A DNA stretch of 6,847 nucleotides from the NCBI GenBank assembly GCA_007124415.1, contig SLFE01000153.1, positions 1-6,847 on the forward strand, read 5' to 3'. A program made the position numbers and the translations under genes. The notes under the pieces are model-generated. The model was not told where the DNA came from and searched no databases. It worked only from the letters and a program-made list of their open reading frames with translations. Positions 6,355 through 6,847 of this stretch are shown here, piece after piece; position 1 is the stretch's first letter, and each line of letters starts with the position of its first letter. The stretch is from Waddliaceae bacterium. GTDB taxonomy: Bacteria; Chlamydiota; Chlamydiia; Chlamydiales; SLFE01.

Positions 6355-6381
6355 TTAGCACTCCGGCTATGAGATTGCTAT
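6355..6381 (-). promoter_or_regulatory. CIRCE operator (HrcA binding site)
   Basis: The plus strand reads TTAGCACTC, 9 bases, then GATTGCTAT, against the consensus TTAGCACTC-N9-GAGTGCTAA. The half nearer the promoter is perfect, and the distal half matches 7 of 9. It lies 6 bp upstream of the -35 box instead of over the transcription start. Together with hrcA as the first gene it indicates HrcA autorepression relieved by heat or unfolded protein titrating the chaperones. Confidence 0.93.
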
Positions 6382-6399
6382 AATCTTGCAAAATGACTA

Positions 6400-6847
6400 T
6401 TAGGAATAGAGTATGGGCAGTACATCGATGACCGTCGGCGACCAGTCGAGGCCCCGGTGATAGACGAGCTCGGTGGCCATGCGGCAGGCTATGACGGCTT
6501 TTTTGTGGAGATCGGGGACGTTTTCTAGGAGCTGCTGCTTGAATTTGGTTTTAAGAAGGGGAGGGCAGTAATCGAGATAGGTGAGGATCAGAGGGTGGTC
6601 GGGATTTTTGGGGAGGGGGCGGTGTTCGATGAAGTCGAGGATTTCGTATTCGTACTTGTTGATGCACTCAGAAATTTGGTCGGAGATCTCGGTCAGATGC
6701 CGGCCTGTTTTTTTGTGGGTTCGGAGCAGCAGCTGGGCCTCGTTATAGGCAAGGAGTCGGACGCGCGACATGATTTCGCTGACAAGCTGATCTTTGTTTT
6801 CGATAAAGTCTGAGTCGCCTATCGCCAGCCCGCACAGCGCCTCGAAG
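6400..6847 (-). CDS. C-terminal part of a large NAD-dependent glutamate dehydrogenase (probable), truncated by the window edge
   Basis: 148 codons are open from the right edge to a TAA at 6402-6400, with the N-terminus outside the window; the internal Met at 6771 is not a start. The fragment lacks the catalytic core. Its pattern resembles the helical C-terminal region of the large (115-180 kDa) GDH class: RLLAYNEAQLLLR, then LPKNPDHPLILTYLDYCPPLL, a run of basic and hydrophobic residues, and KKAVIACRMATELVYHRG. That enzyme deaminates glutamate to 2-oxoglutarate with NAD. The call rests on this weak pattern recall, so another helical protein is possible. It reads in the same direction as hrcA, with CIRCE starting 19 bp after its stop and no clear terminator between them. 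Confidence 0.55.
   Translation of the reverse strand, partial: FEALCGLAIGDSDFIENKDQLVSEIMSRVRLLAYNEAQLLLRTHKKTGRHLTEISDQISECINKYEYEILDFIEHRPLPKNPDHPLILTYLDYCPPLLKTKFKQQLLENVPDLHKKAVIACRMATELVYHRGLDWSPTVIDVLPILYS

Noticed and set aside
6355..6384. Possible plus-strand promoter (TTAGCA, 18 bp, TATAAT) inside the CIRCE
   Set aside because: There is no plus-strand gene downstream, the -35 match is poor, and the bases are explained by the operator.

Overview
The window looks like a chromosomal segment of a member of the Chlamydiae, more likely an environmental, Waddlia- or Parachlamydia-like lineage than Chlamydia itself. The gene order hrcA-grpE-dnaK, a DnaK that reads very close to chlamydial DnaK, and an HrcA of 394 residues with a C-terminal tail beyond the usual ~340-350 residues all point that way. 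An insertion sequence and a large-type glutamate dehydrogenase next to the cluster fit an environmental relative. Species cannot be fixed from the sequence alone.

Right half (2484-6847, all minus strand): the 3' end of a gene resembling the large NAD-dependent glutamate dehydrogenase enters from the right edge and stops at 6400. Next come a CIRCE operator (6355-6381) and a near-consensus sigma-70-type promoter (TTGACC, 17 bp, TATAAT). The tight heat-shock operon follows: hrcA (repressor), grpE (nucleotide exchange factor) and dnaK (Hsp70). hrcA and grpE overlap by ATGA, and dnaK's Shine-Dalgarno overlaps the grpE stop. A clear intrinsic terminator (2485-2514) closes the operon. HrcA should bind CIRCE and repress its own operon, while GrpE recycles DnaK from ADP to ATP.

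Left half (1-2483): the DNA is visibly A/T-richer and is a site of gene decay. A complete insertion sequence of 1574 bp (634-2207) has 14-bp perfect terminal inverted repeats, a 4-bp ATCT target duplication and one 435-aa DDE transposase on the plus strand. It has split a minus-strand gene. Removing the element with one ATCT copy rejoins the two halves in frame, giving a 167-codon frame from 2428 to a TAA at 349-347. The same frame then runs on for 74 codons to 122, and this stretch looks like genuine protein with a His-x18-Asp spacing reminiscent of YopJ/C48-type cysteine enzymes. The TAA may therefore be a second lesion, and the gene may have been a host-interaction protein, but that is inference.

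The first ~130 bases hold a run of four short hairpins and no gene I can assign. They may be the end of another element or gene that begins outside the window.
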